Assembly (NCBI GenBank): GCA_033297205.1
Contig: MU859232.1
Span: 1-64,000 of the forward strand
DNA from: Pseudoneurospora amorphoporcata
Taxonomy: Eukaryota; Ascomycota; Sordariomycetes; Sordariales; Sordariaceae
DNA length: 64,000 nucleotides
Direction: 5' to 3'
The position numbers and the translations under genes were made by a program. This document shows positions 12,215-23,918 of the stretch, piece after piece. The stretch's first letter is position 1; the number at the start of each line of letters is the position of its first letter. A model generated the notes under the pieces. It was not told the origin of the DNA and did no database searches. It was given only the letters and a program-made list of their open reading frames with translations.

Positions 12215-13060
12215 ATGAGCTCCCCCAACTCCGTCGCTACCGCCATTCTCGCAAATCCCACCAACAACAACCGCGATGGCCTCGGCATAGAGACCCCCCT
12301 AACAAGCCGTTCTCTCCTCAGCGTCAGCATCGGCAATGCCACCGAATCCATGGCATCATCCATCATCAGCCCACGAACCCGCGGCCGTTGGGACCGGCGA
12401 ATAAGCGATGTTGAGACCGGGCTTTCACCATACAGCCCTACAGCAGCAGCAGCAGCAGCCCCAGCAACAGCGTTAGCATCCTCATGGCTCACATCCTCCG
12501 ACGACCATGAACCACTCGACACCCGGCCCTTTCCATCTTTCGGGCCCTCTTCGTCAATAGCGCCCGACTCATCCTTCTACAGCCAAATCGGCCGGTTTCA
12601 GGGTGTGAGGAATAGCGTTTCTTTGGCTCAGCCGTGGCGGAGGCGAAAGGATTCGACAACGACGGGGTCTTACACAACGACGACTGATAGTGAGGATGTG
12701 GATGGGGATGTGTCGACTATCAGTGGTAGCCGGCACGAACTACCACCACATGAACGACAACCAGAAGATGCCGCAGTCGATCTCTTCTCCCAGCACCAGT
12801 TTATCATGCCTAAACCCGACGAAACCACACCCCTAATAGCAGCGGATGTCGAAAACAACTTGAATCCCGACCCTTGCGCAGCAGGCAACGGCGCTTCTTC
12901 AGCACTCAACTCATCTCTAGCCACCTTCCCCAGCCACCGATCTCGCTCGCTCAGGTGGTTGATTTTCGCGTGCTTGATTGGGGTAGTTGTGATCGGTGTT
13001 TTGCTGGTGGTGATGATGAGGCCACCGCCACCGACTGTGTCAGGTTCTGAGAGGAACTGA
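12215..13060 (+). CDS. Hypothetical tail-anchored membrane protein
   Basis: A single uninterrupted frame of 281 residues from an ATG in a good context (ACAATGA). I do not recognise the family. The first 245 residues are Ser/Thr/Pro-rich and look disordered, with a short Ala/Pro run (near residues 75-90) encoded by CAG/GCA repeats. A KPDETTPLIAAD segment precedes one strongly hydrophobic helix near residues 248-268 (LIFACLIGVVVIGVLLVVMM), followed by a short tail of about 12 residues with a PPPPP-type run. There is no N-terminal signal peptide, so a C-terminal anchor facing the cytosol is inferred. The dileucine-like ETTPLIA motif resembles vacuolar or endosomal sorting signals. It converges on the cdc5 gene. 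Confidence 0.75.
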   Translation: MSSPNSVATAILANPTNNNRDGLGIETPLTSRSLLSVSIGNATESMASSIISPRTRGRWDRRISDVETGLSPYSPTAAAAAAPATALASSWLTSSDDHEPLDTRPFPSFGPSSSIAPDSSFYSQIGRFQGVRNSVSLAQPWRRRKDSTTTGSYTTTTDSEDVDGDVSTISGSRHELPPHERQPEDAAVDLFSQHQFIMPKPDETTPLIAADVENNLNPDPCAAGNGASSALNSSLATFPSHRSRSLRWLIFACLIGVVVIGVLLVVMMRPPPPTVSGSERN

Positions 13061-13611
13061 GGAAGCATTGAAGAGTGAAAGATGACTACGACTACGACAC
13101 ACGAGACTGGCAGGGCATACGAATTTATGAGCGATTGAGGGTAAACGGGATATAGAGAGGATATATACAGGCGTTGGATGGATGGGAAAAACATCACTAT
13201 GCTATTTGAGGCGCGTGATCTTGGGAGTTGCATAGGGGTTGAATTCTTTTTTAATTTTTTTTTCTTTTTTTCAGTTTTAGTTTATATTTTTGGTTGAGTC
13301 TTTTTTGTATGCAGTTGAGCCCACCGGGGAAAGAAGGCAAGAATGGTTCGCTAACGGACTACTGGTTGCCAATGATGAAAGGGACCAAGGTGAAGAACTA
13401 ACCTTAAATGGAGAGGAACCTCGCCGTTTGAGTTCCCTATGCACAGGCGTGCCTCCACAGAGATTTTTTTTAGAGATGCCCTCTAGACATATGAATATCG
13501 TTCAATGCTTCTAACTTTTTGGCTCATTGACGTCAGTAACCATTCTATAGGCAATTGACAGACACATCATGCCATGCCATGAAACAACCATGATTCATTC
13601 CAACACATCTC
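13061..13611. other. Convergent intergenic region
   Basis: 551 bp between two gene 3' ends. It contains a T-rich stretch at about 13244-13290 that may belong to 3' processing signals. No gene seen. Confidence 0.5.
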
Positions 13612-16013
13612 TCAACGGAACCCATTGGTCTTCGGCCCATTGAGCGTCAAAGCATCCAACTCCTCCCTCGTCCTCCTATACAACTCCTGCGCCTCTCTCT
13701 CCCTCGTGCTGACAAAGCCCACCTCTCCACGTAGCGCCGCCAGCCGGTTACGAATAGCGGCCTGCTCCGAGGACTGGAGAACCTTGAAAGCACCGAGAGC
13801 ATTGGTCGCCTTTTCCAACGCCTCATGAGCTTCGCTAATCTTCTTACGCAGCATTTCAGCCCGGTTCTTGTAACCGCCCAGATGCAAGTTGAGCTTCTTC
13901 TCGAGCTTGTTGCCCTTCTCCGCCGAGGCGACGATTTGGTCAATGACCTCCTAAAGGTTTGGTTAGCCGGCGAACTTTTTAAAAATGCAAAAATGGAGTC
14001 AGTTGAACGTACCTCAAGCGCAATTTGCATGGTCGAAATCTGCTCTTCCTCTTCATCGTCCTCATAGCATCCCAGCCCAAGCAAGAGGGAGCTGCTGTTG
14101 CTCTTTTCCCATGCGGCTTGAACTTCTTCCGGCTTTGGCTTATCCTTGATTTCCATCAGAACCTGAAGCCTGGCCTCCTGCAACGCAGCATCGTTGATTT
14201 TCTGGATCTCCAGTGCCCGGGCAGTTGGCTGAGCCCCCGGTAGAGGATACCTACTGGCATCATGAGCTACGAGCAATGCCGCCTCACGAGCGATGAGGAC
14301 CTTGGCGGGGTCCTCGGCCTGCGAGGCCCCCTTTAGCAGAGACTGGTAGTCAACTTGGACGGGCCGAGGCAGATCCCGCTGCATAACCTGCGTACGTCTC
14401 CTACGCTCCAACAGCTCTCGCGCCTCCCTAATCTCTCTTTCTCGACGATCACGCTCAGCAGCATCCTCCTCCAGCTGCTCAGCGGTCTTGGGCTCTTGCT
14501 GATCATCCGGCAGCTCGAGCTCCCACTCGGTCTCTTTGGGCTTGGGAAGAGACGCGAGCCCTTGCTTGAGCTGATGCCGGATGGACGTCTCGCGCATCTT
14601 AACATCCCGAGGTGTGCCACCTACTAGCGACATTTCGTCACCAGCATCATTGAGAGCAAACGTATCACGGGGAGTGCGCAGCGGTGTCTGGCCGACGCGG
14701 AGGGGCGTGGCGCCAGGTCCAGCCCCAGCAGCCCGCAAGGGGGTGGCTAAGGGGTTAGGTGTTGACATGACCTGCTTCCGCGGCGCAACCGACTCGAAGC
14801 CAGTAGAGCCCGCCCCCTGGTGTAGAGGGGTATTCTCTCCACCAAGCAGCGAGGACTGTGTCTCTGTCAATGCCCGGATGTTGCGAATCTCGTTTGCGAT
14901 GTGGTCTTCTTGAGCGGGGGCCATCGGTGTTCGGATTGGCGCATTGGTGTTGAGTGTCGAGTAGTTGTTGATCAGACCACGAGTCGCATCATTGTCGCTC
15001 TCGCGAGCCAACATGTTTGCCCGCTCGCCAATCATGCCCATCTTCACAATCTCCTCCAACTCGCCTTCGCCGACCTGTGGTGCTGGCAGGACCAAAGACC
15101 TCCGCTTGCTGCTCTGTTCTGCCTCCCGCATCTTCTGCAGTTGACCAGCCTTGAGGGCGGCCTGCACAGATGGGTCCTTGTCGCCCTTTCTTCTTTTGCC
15201 GTCTCTCTCGTCCTCTTCGCCTTTGCGCTTGTTCCCAACCTGCTGCTTCTTGGGGTCGAAATGGGAGCGCTGGTACTCGTTGCGAGATATCTCCTCGGTG
15301 GTGTCGTAGAAACCAGGAACAGGCTTCTTTTCAAATGGAACATCGGCATTGTAGTCCATCTGGCCCTTCTTCTTGGTCGTAACCTTGATATTGATACCGG
15401 CCGTCTTTAACTCGCGACGCTTCTGGAGAGCGGCCAGTCGGCGTGACTCCTCCTGCTGTCGCTCACGGGCCTTTCGCTTGGCCTTTTTACCCTGTGTGTT
15501 GGCCAGACGCGCGCGAGCCTCGCTCAACATCTCCTTCTCATCCTCATCGAGATCGATGGTATCGGGGCGTGCCGGTTTCGTTTCCGGATCAGGGTCGACC
15601 TCGCCGGGTCGTAGTTTGCGAACATCGTCGGCGCTGGGCGCGTGAGCTTCGCCTCCATCAGGGCCCGTTAAGCCAAGAGCGGATGACTCTCTCTGCTCGG
15701 CTTCGTCAAGAAGTCTTTGGTATCTTTCCAGGCACTGGTTGGCGGTTCTTCCAACGATGGGGGCAATGGTACGCCATTGGGTCGGCATCAGCTTGGCAAG
15801 ATGCAACAGCTTCTCATCCTCCTCCTTGCTCCATTCGATCTTCTTGATGCTAGGATCCAGCCATTCGGCCCATCTTGCCTTGCACTGCTTGGGGGTCTTG
15901 CGGGCCAGCAACGACGAGACGCGGGCCCACTGATTCAGGCCATACTTGCTGACCGACGCCTTGAGGATTTCATCCTCGATGTTGGTCCACACTCCTCCCT
16001 TGACGACGGGCAT
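13612..16013 (-). CDS. cdc5: Pre-mRNA splicing factor Cdc5/Cef1 (Myb-related)
   Basis: Two exons on the minus strand (16013-14013 and 13950-13612) give 779 residues; the 62-nt intron has GTACGT, GCTAACC and TTTAG and falls near the 3' end. The N-terminus is two Myb repeats at about residues 6-105 (GGVWTNIEDEILKASVSKYG, then KIEWSKEEDEKLLHLAKLMP), nearly the canonical Cdc5 sequence. A long Lys/Arg/Glu-rich middle follows, then TPLRTPRD and related Thr-Pro motifs, and a C-terminal coiled-coil part. Cdc5 is a core member of the Prp19 (NineTeen) complex and is needed to activate the spliceosome. Length agrees with human CDC5L (802 residues). It is divergent from bre2 across 752 bp. Confidence 0.96.
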
Positions 16014-16765
16014 CTTGTCGCTCGGCCGTTATGTATGTTCGTCGGGCGTAGTAGAGATGCCAGAGCCGTTTTGGTGGGAGGGAGGATAATCGGGGTTGGG
16101 ATTGTCGTGGAATTAAAAGTGTTGAAATGTTGTTGATGGGGAAGAAATCCAGAAATTCAAACCGCTGGCGTTAAGGCGAACAATGGAATCATCCGCGACG
16201 CAACGGTCTTGGCGTCTTTCCAAGTGTCGACCGCTACTGTAGCAAAAGACATTGGATCCTTGCGGCAGGCAGCTGGCCTGCTGTTAGCGTTTGGGTGGTC
16301 CACACAGCTGGCGACTAACAAGCAGGGCAAGTTTCGGAACCCCTGCCTGCCGTTTAACAGACGAAGCCCCCCACCCTTTGTCGCGACACGCTGCTATCAA
16401 GTCGCAAGATGCGATTGAAGCTTCACATGTCTCCCTGTCTTCTTGCATGCATCTCCGAACTCTTTCCAAGAATCTCACAGAAACATCGACTTCCTCCGAA
16501 CCTGAACTCTGGAACCCAATCTCCATTTCCAAAGCGTTTTCTCGCAGTTCCACTACCACTTCTTTCGGATTATTCTTACCATCGAATTATCGATAGCTCT
16601 CGTCGATCAGAAGAGGTCCCCTCAATACTGGAGACTTGAGGTCCTCGCCCTTCGAGTCCGAGCACAAGCCATCGTCAAGCAAAGGACAACCCACAAGCGC
16701 AAAGCATACCACTCAGTTAATTATCTGCCGACGCTACTGCAAGTACGACGTTTGCCAGGTCGAAT
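16014..16765. other. Divergent promoter between cdc5 and bre2
   Basis: 752 bp between two start codons on opposite strands. Short frames only. Both genes are likely constitutively expressed nuclear factors, so a shared bidirectional promoter is plausible but not shown. Confidence 0.5.
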
Positions 16766-18587
16766 ATGGCCAGCGACGTAGGTTCTCCCCGAAGGGAGCC
16801 AACACCCTCTGGAGCTGCCACGACGGTCCCCCAGAAGCGCGCACTCGAAGACGACCACAGTCCAGCAGTCCCATCACCCCTAAACCCCGAGAACAAGGCC
16901 GCTCCACGGGCTCAAATACAAGCACCCGAGGAAACACAGCAAGCAGCAGTTCTGAACCGCGAGAAGAGAACAAAGAAGGACTCGTTCAAGAAGAGGGAGG
17001 CCAAGGCAGCGGCTGGCGGTTCCGACAGTTCTAGAGCAACTCCCGACCCCAAGCAGCAACACAAGGAACCCTCTATCAACGAATTGCTCCCTGCACGTTA
17101 CAAGCTAGCTCCGCCCAAGCTTACTGATTTCGAGCCCGCTCGTGGTCCGGTCTTCAACAGCCATCACGAAGTCCAAGGGCCTGACGGCGAGACGATAGAG
17201 TTCTTTGATGCAACGGAGCAGTACGCATTATCTACCCTAGACTTTACCCTTTCTATGAAACGGGAACATACACTAACGCTCCTTTCTCTCCAGTGTCTTC
17301 AACAAGAGAGCATTCCATTATACCCACTGTATAGCGGATCCGACCTTTCCCTCGATGTTCTACTATCGGCAGACCGAGACCGACCCGTACGCTGCCCACA
17401 TGGCCTTCGAGGACTCTGCCTCCCACGTATACTTCGACCGACAGGGTCGTCATGTCACAACCGACAAGGGCTTCCGCATGTCACGAGCCAACGTGGCCGT
17501 GCGAGAGGGCAGGTGGTATTGGGAGTGCAAGGTGACCCGAGGCACGCTGCGCGAGCCAGGTTCTGAAGGTGATACCAAGGCGCATGGGCATGTTCGTCTT
17601 GGTTGGGCACGGCGAGAGGCCTCTCTTGATGCCCCCGTCGGATTCGATTGCTACAGTTATGGTATTCGCGACGTGGCTGGACAGAAAGTGCACATGTCGC
17701 GGCCGAAGGACTTCTTCCCGCCCGGCGAGGAGATCAAAGAAGGTGATGTGATCGGGCTGGAGATCCAGCTTCCTTCTGAGCACCTACACAGGAAGATCGT
17801 AACCGGGCATTATAACCCTGCGGTCGACTTGGCAGACGACGAGCCATCGCTGGAGGCACCCAATATCATCCGGGACCGAATCCCCATTCGATTCAAGCAG
17901 CACATCTACTTTGAGAAGATCGACTACCACACTACCAAAGAGCTGGAAGACTTGTTCAGCCCAGCGCCGGTAACATCGGCGGGATCAAACTCCCCGGAGC
18001 AGCCAAACCCAAATCACCCCTTGCCGTCACTGCGGACACTACCAAGCTCGTACATCAAAATCTACAAAAACGGAAAGGACATGGGCACACCTTGGACCGA
18101 CCTGTTCGCCTTCCTGCCACCCGCCTCGAAACAAAGCACGCAGTCGGGGGCACACGCCGGCAGGGAAGCCCTCGACGACGGAACCGTCGGATACTACCCA
18201 GCCGTGAGCGTTTTCCGCGGCGGCGCCGTCGAGGTGAACTTTGGCCCAGACTTCTGGTTCCCACCACCTGGCTCTGGTCTCCCGCAGAAACACCAGAACG
18301 GGGTAGGAGGCGATGAGGACGACGTGGACATGCTTGACGACGGTAGTGTTCCGAATCAAAGACCTCTACGTCCGGTGTCGGACCGCTACGAGGAGCAGAT
18401 AGTCGAAGATATCGTCTACGACATCATCGACGAGGTCGGGTTCTGGGCCCAGGACGGCGGCAAGGTGATTGACCGGTTCAACCTCACGGCGAAGGACGCC
18501 GAGAAGTTGCTGGCGACGGGTGGCGGTGGGGCGCAGTTATTGCCGGGCGGTAGGGAGGAGATCAAGGAGCTTGTCCAGGACGATTAG
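16766..18587 (+). CDS. bre2: COMPASS complex subunit Bre2/Ash2 (SPRY domain)
   Basis: Two exons, 16766-17220 and 17294-18587, give 582 residues; the 73-nt intron has GTACGC and a TCTCCAG acceptor. The N-terminus is basic and disordered. The motif ARYKLAPPKL begins the folded part; a SPRY domain spans about residues 190-490, interrupted by a disordered insert, with GRWYWECKV, HVRLGWARREASLDAPVG and GFDCYSYGIRD typical of Ash2/Bre2. The end (YEEQIVEDIVYDIIDEVGFW) matches the helix that binds the Sdc1/Dpy30 dimer. Like yeast Bre2 it lacks the PHD and winged-helix part of animal Ash2L. The protein supports histone H3 lysine 4 methylation by Set1/COMPASS. Confidence 0.94.
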
Positions 18588-19123
18588 GTATCTCGGTGCA
18601 AACTTATGTGGGATGGACTCAGGTGGCGGCTTCTAGGTCAATCGTCTCTCACGTAGATGAAGTCTACCTAGAGTTAGTCGCTCATGGATATGGAGGTGAG
18701 AGAGGTTTGCAGTTTCGGTTGGATGCTTTGGGTTGGGAACAGAGGCATAACACCGTTTCGTCTCGTTAAGTGTGGGTTTCTGGAATCCTTTTTGCTTTGC
18801 TTTTATTTTTGCATATCTGGTACCGACATTCAGCGAATGGTGAGGGTTTACATACCAAGGGTCGGTAGGCTAAAACAGGGTCAGGTGCGCCGCGGATGGA
18901 GTTTTTGAGAGATACCCCAGTGGTAGAACTGGTAGAGGACTGGCCGATTCTCGCAAAGGTCCTGGAGTTTATGATTTGAGAATAAGTGCCGGCCGGTCCT
19001 GCGATGGGCATGAATGAGCACCGAGGATGGATCGTGGTATTCCTGACGGAGCAACAAACACACATAAGTGGTAAATTGGCATCTGAGTTCGATTGGGGGC
19101 ATCGTCGGATTTTCACCAGCCAA
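18588..19123. other. Convergent intergenic region, bre2 and 2EXR gene
   Basis: 536 bp between two 3' ends. No gene, RNA or repeat recognised. Confidence 0.5.
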
Positions 19124-19918
19124 CTAATTCCTTCTGGGGAGCGTGCATCTATACCCAGGCATGCGACCCTTTTGATATATTTCAATCATTTCCGGAAGCG
19201 TCATTCCCCATCCTTCGGGATCTCTAAACACCACATCCTTCATCTCACAAACCAAGTTTTCCACCGGGTTCCACGCTATTGCTTTGGCCCAGTCACCCGT
19301 CCCCTGGGCGTCTACACCACCATAACAGTATATCTCTGCTTCCTTCACATTGGGAAAGTAATAACCCCCTGGTACCAGGACTTCGAAGAGCCGCCTATAA
19401 GGATCTATCGTTTCGAACCTGATCCGTTTGATTTTGGAAACGTAGTGTGCGGACAACTTGTAGCGTCTTAGGCCTATGTCAATCATGTCGATCTCAAAGT
19501 TGACCCAGGCGTAAGGGTCATCGATTCCTTCCTCACTCCCCGGCTGATTTTCGTCCACATAAATGTCTTTTGCCAATATCTTCTCGTAGTAACCGTTTCC
19601 GCATGCGAGGTCGGTTAGGTGGTTGCGGGCTTCTTGGCAGGCCTGGAGCACCGGAACGGGCTTGTGTCCGTAGGTGGATAGCTCCGACGAGAATCGCGAC
19701 CAGACCCTGCCATTTTTAGGATGGTCCTTCTTGAAGCCGGCATTTCTGAGTATGTCGACGACGCGTGGCGAGACGGCCAGTTCCCAGATAAGGGCGCGGA
19801 GCTCCCAAGGAAGGCGGGGGAAGGGGTGGAAGGTACTCGTGGATGTGACGTTGGCCTTGTCCTCGCTACCTCTACACACCTCACACGTACAGGTATCATT
19901 GGAGGTGGAGGTAGTCAT
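19124..19918 (-). CDS. 2EXR domain protein
   Basis: A single frame of 264 residues. After a short Thr/Ser N-terminus with CTCEVC comes the 2EXR signature (FHPFPRLPWELRALIWELAV) near residues 31-50, then SPRVVDI, the conserved VLQACQEARNHLT segment and a conserved WVNFEIDMIDIG strand. 2EXR proteins are abundant in filamentous fungi; the domain resembles an F-box-type helical motif but no function is established. A shorter relative lies on the same strand at 26120-26464, suggesting local duplication. Confidence 0.85.
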   Translation of the reverse strand: MTTSTSNDTCTCEVCRGSEDKANVTSTSTFHPFPRLPWELRALIWELAVSPRVVDILRNAGFKKDHPKNGRVWSRFSSELSTYGHKPVPVLQACQEARNHLTDLACGNGYYEKILAKDIYVDENQPGSEEGIDDPYAWVNFEIDMIDIGLRRYKLSAHYVSKIKRIRFETIDPYRRLFEVLVPGGYYFPNVKEAEIYCYGGVDAQGTGDWAKAIAWNPVENLVCEMKDVVFRDPEGWGMTLPEMIEIYQKGRMPGYRCTLPRRN

Positions 19919-20482
19919 GTTTTGTGTTGCTAGGTAGGTAGTTGAGGGGAGGGTGGATGTGTCGATACCCCTAGGGAGTCGAGTGATGATAAGAGATGGG
20001 CGAAATTTGGATCAAAATCAAAATGAGGGTTTGTGTTATTGTAGTGATGCCTGACGGGGTGCCAGCAAGTTGGCAAACAGTTCTTGTGAGGGGTTAGGCA
20101 CCTTTAGTACTACTCATGGCCCTTGATTGGTTTATCTAGCCTTCTTGACTTTTATACCTGCATACACGGTTGAGTCCGACATGATTGTAGATATACGCTA
20201 CGAACAGTTCTTTACGTAAACCTTATGTATCGCGCAGGCAATATCGCTTCGAAAACGTATATATCTATATAGGACGAGAACCAAGTTACACTTGATTCTA
20301 CGGTCCTCAGTTCAACCCGGCATCAATATGGACACTCTTCTTTACCGATTCAAACAAAAAATATTGAGAGATCGAAGTCGAATGTATATGAACGCTTGAA
20401 AGTTGAATTGAAATATGTGCTTGGTATGAGGTATCTTCTTATGAACAAACGGGGTATCTTCCACTTCCTATCGTCAGCCAGC
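19919..20482. other. Intergenic, 7-helix protein 3' end to 2EXR promoter
   Basis: 564 bp, both flanking genes on the minus strand. It must contain the promoter of the 2EXR gene. Nothing else recognised. Confidence 0.5.
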
Positions 20483-22262
20483 CTATCGATAGCCTCTTTG
20501 AAAAGTAGACATGGCCTTCTTCAAAATCGGAACGTCATCATCCGTCCTGCTAGTACTCCTGACCACGCCAAAGGGTGTCGACGTGGTCTGCAAATGCATT
20601 CGTAGTGTCCCATTTCCCCCATAGCTCCCATGACTCCTGTGGCCTCCATGACATCCGTGACCTCCGTGCCCATTCCCAGTCTCGAGATCAACTTCACTAC
20701 CGGGACCGGGACTAGCAGCGGGACTCGGGGTCGCGCTATGTATAAAGTTCGTGTACTGCCCGGTCCGATTCTCATGTTCATTGATAGCTGTCAGGGTCTG
20801 TGTACCCTTAAAGTCGTCGCCGCCCGCAGTGTTGCTTGTAGGGCCGCGGCTGCTTTGTTTGACGCCGACTTGAATGGCCGACAAAACCACTGGTGGCGCC
20901 ATTGTGTTGCCTTCCGTTATCGATTTCTGTCTCCTCCGTGCCTTTCTATTCGCGACCATGTCCTGTAACGGTTTCGGTGCAAATTTGGTCCAGAGGTAGT
21001 CGCGAAAATTTCTCGTTGTTCCGAAGACGATGAAAACGAGGAGACTAGCTGACACGCCGGGAACGAAGAGAGCAAAGTCGCCCTGGGCTCGGGAGGCACT
21101 AAGATCGGGCTCGGGTGGGATATTTTCCTTGGTGTTGGTGTTGGCGGCGCGAAGTTGGAAGAAGATGACGACTAGTTCGAAGAGTCTGTGGTGTTGGAGA
21201 TCAAGCGTTAGCTTCGGACAAGATACTGGCGAGGGTCAAAGGATCGTGTTAGGGACATACCCTAATGCCACAAATGCGATAGTGAAGCGCACAGCAAGCC
21301 AACTATCGTAAATGTTTCTGCGCGGTATAGCAGGCCTGGGACCAGAGGGCATGCTCCCATTACTGGAATATGGGTTGGTATTCTGTGTCGAGTTTTGGCC
21401 ATAGCGAACGTCCCACGACATCAGGGCGGCCCTTGAGTGGATGTACTTGATGAGGATAGCGAGCAGAAGCAAACTACCGATACCAAAGCTTACAATCACT
21501 ATAGAGAAAAATCGTTTTAGTTTGAACATAATGTTTCGAAGGGTGTTTGGAGACATACTGATAAAGTCGGCCAAGACCATATAGCCAAAGACACTATTTT
21601 GAACAACATCGAGTCGGAGGAGGTTCATTTGGACAACAGGTAGGAATATAGCGCTGGCCTTTGCCCACAAACTTCCCCTTAGGCGGTTGAGCTTGGAACT
21701 CCGAAGTTGGAGGATGGAGTGCGCCAGTTCAACGGACCTATTCTGGTCAGCTGCGTGACCCTCATCAACCTGTATCGGACGACTCACCAGAAAACCACCA
21801 GCATGGCATCCACATTGTATGAGTAGTACTCTGTTGCTAATCAGAAACATCATCGGGGGCCTTTCTGAAAGGAAGTAGACATACGGATGTAAAAGAGAAC
21901 GAGGTCCAAGCCCGTAGAAGCGCCGGTGATGTTCAACTCGGGCCTTCCAACATTCGCTACCACGTTTTCGTGCTGTGATGTCTTAACATGGTTCCAGTTG
22001 GCTATTGTGTTGATTTGTTGGGCAATGGATGCCAGTGTGCCCAAGGACATGGAAAATGAGAGCATAGCCACATCTTGGTTATGTTAGACGGGGCACTGCA
22101 GTATTGTCAGGAGGGCCGCAGGAATCACGGCTTACAGCTTTTCCGCTCGTGGTGAACCCAAACCAGCCATAGCAAAAGCAGACTCAAAGACAGACAAAAG
22201 AAGCTGTAGACGAGAACACCGGCGGCAGGGCCGAAGGCCTCGGAAGGGAGCTGGACGGCCAT
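20483..22262 (-). CDS. Seven-helix fungal membrane protein, function unknown
   Basis: Six exons on the minus strand (22262-22136, 22073-21885, 21830-21788, 21737-21559, 21498-21261, 21185-20483) give 492 residues; every junction has GT..AG and compatible phase. About seven hydrophobic segments are visible: near the N-terminus (AGVLVYSFFCLSLSLLLLWL), then around SFSMSLGTLASIAQQI, LDLVLFYIQYYSYN with DAMLVVFW, FLPVVQMNLLRLD, FGIGSLLLLAILI, AVRFTIAFVALGLFELVVIF and ALFVPGVSASLLVFIVFG. The long tail is Ser/Pro/Thr-rich with a Gly/His repeat (GHGGHGCHGGH). The helix count and polar tail would fit a GPCR-like receptor, but no family motif was recognised. The fourth intron (21499-21558) is 60 nt and free of in-frame stops. 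Confidence 0.82.
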
Positions 22263-23918
22263 CTCATGGCACTAGGGTAGAGTTGTACATTTTACAATAA
22301 GATCTGAACTATGTAGCTGGGGAAGCGCGATGTGCGAGACAGGGTGTTTAAGACGGGTTCCTCGTGGGCGAGACAGACGGGAGGCCGGGAGTCCCGACAA
22401 GCTCAAGCTGGGTACCAGTCTGATGCTACTCCGGCCCTGTTGACAGAGGCACACGACAGTAAACATGGTGACCGAGGTTCATGTGAAAAAGTCTATGGAT
22501 GATGCATCCGATGGCATCTGGGCCGTCCGAGCGCTCGCTTGGCACGATAGGTGATGTTGGTTAGAGAGTCCGAAGTCTGCCAGGTCGGCAGAGCCAGGGG
22601 AAGCCATGAGGAAGGGGTTTGGTCAATAAACGGTTTCAATCTGGCACTCGCTTGGGCGAAACCGCGTCCGTCCCATCCCATCTCTGGAGAAGATGTGTGC
22701 CTGTGATAGCCCGTGGGAGGTTCGGAAGAGGGCGAATGAGAGCCGATGGAACATGGGCATGTTACGCAGGATGCTTCCAGCTTCCAAATAGTGAAGCATA
22801 CCCGACCCTCCCCGATGCCCTGCGGTGCCCTAAAGTGTAAGGTGAAACGGGGTCAAGCTCTCACACTCCGGAAAGATAACCGAGCAGCTTGCCCAAGTTG
22901 GCGGAGTGGCAGCATCTCGAGACATGTAGAATGACATTTCTTGATTCCAGCGAGAAGGATTCCACTCTGCAGATTTCAGACCTCTGCAGGATTACTGGGA
23001 GACATCCGAAACGACTCTGAGGCCATGGGTCGTCGACTGCTGGGCGACTTGGCTTCCACCTGGTTCATGACCGTCGACTAAAACAGTGAGCCAGCTCGAG
23101 GGTTCGACCGTTCGCTATGGGCTGAAAGGGACAAGGTGAACCCAAGGTCAAAGCGAAAGTCTATAAATAATCATGATAAATTCTCTTCTAGGGTGGAAGG
23201 TTGCATTGTGGCTTGAAGGAAACGGGGCACCCCAGGCCTTCGTCCCCACCCACACTATCCCCGCCACTGAATGTCATTCAGGGACCGGGCCGCTAGATGC
23301 CTCTAGCGTGAGCTCCGGCCCTAACTGCAGTGGAACCTGTTGGTGTTTACACTATAGTAATTACCCCTGATAATGCATGTAATCCTGGCCAGAGGTTCGT
23401 ATGCATTTAGAGGCACATAGGCACGGGCAGGCACATGCCAAGACCTCCAGGCCGCACTGACGTGGAAAATTTAGGGGGTTTTAGTAGTTTACTATAGGGG
23501 TTGAGCGCTAAAAAGAGCCTGGCAAAATGTGCTAGAAAGTGCATATTACACCAAAATGGCCAGCCGATGGGTATGCGTTTATGCATTTTTGTATTTATGC
23601 ACTTTCCTATACTAAATTTTTGCGGCCGCCAAATCCTAAGCATTTAGAGGGCTTTATGCCCTTTCAGGTACATGCACGAGCAGGGTAATTACTGTAGAGG
23701 TACCCCACCTGCCGTCTCCAACTTGTCCCCGCAATCAATTCGTTCACCCGAGTGGGCAGCGCAGAACAAGCTTCATCCTCAGGTAGCATTCCCGCTTTCG
23801 AGACGCGATCAACACGCGTTCCACTCAACAGCTTGAATCGGTACCAAGAATATCCATTTCAGAAATTCGGGCAAGGTATTATTGATATCCGTGCTCATCA
23901 CTACCTACATCCAGCACC
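22263..23918. other. Divergent intergenic region, 7-helix gene and nse1
   Basis: 1.66 kb with no convincing gene. It holds the terminal-inverted-repeat element at 23348-23702. A TATAAATA-like sequence lies at 23162. Confidence 0.5.
23348..23702. mobile_element. Possible MITE with TA-ended terminal inverted repeats
   Basis: The left end TACACTATAGTAATTACCC and the reverse complement of the right end, TACCTCTACAGTAATTACCC, match at about 16 of 20 positions and both begin with TA, as in Tc1/mariner-type insertions. The 355-bp interior is AT-richer than its surroundings, codes for nothing and has a direct repeat GCATTTAGAGG at 23404 and 23639. The TIR match is imperfect, so this may be an old copy. 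Confidence 0.45.

Noticed and set aside
22899..22909. TGGCGGAGTGG, a good tRNA A-box match
   Set aside because: No B-box at the right distance and no cloverleaf; the next GGTTCGA is about 200 bp away.
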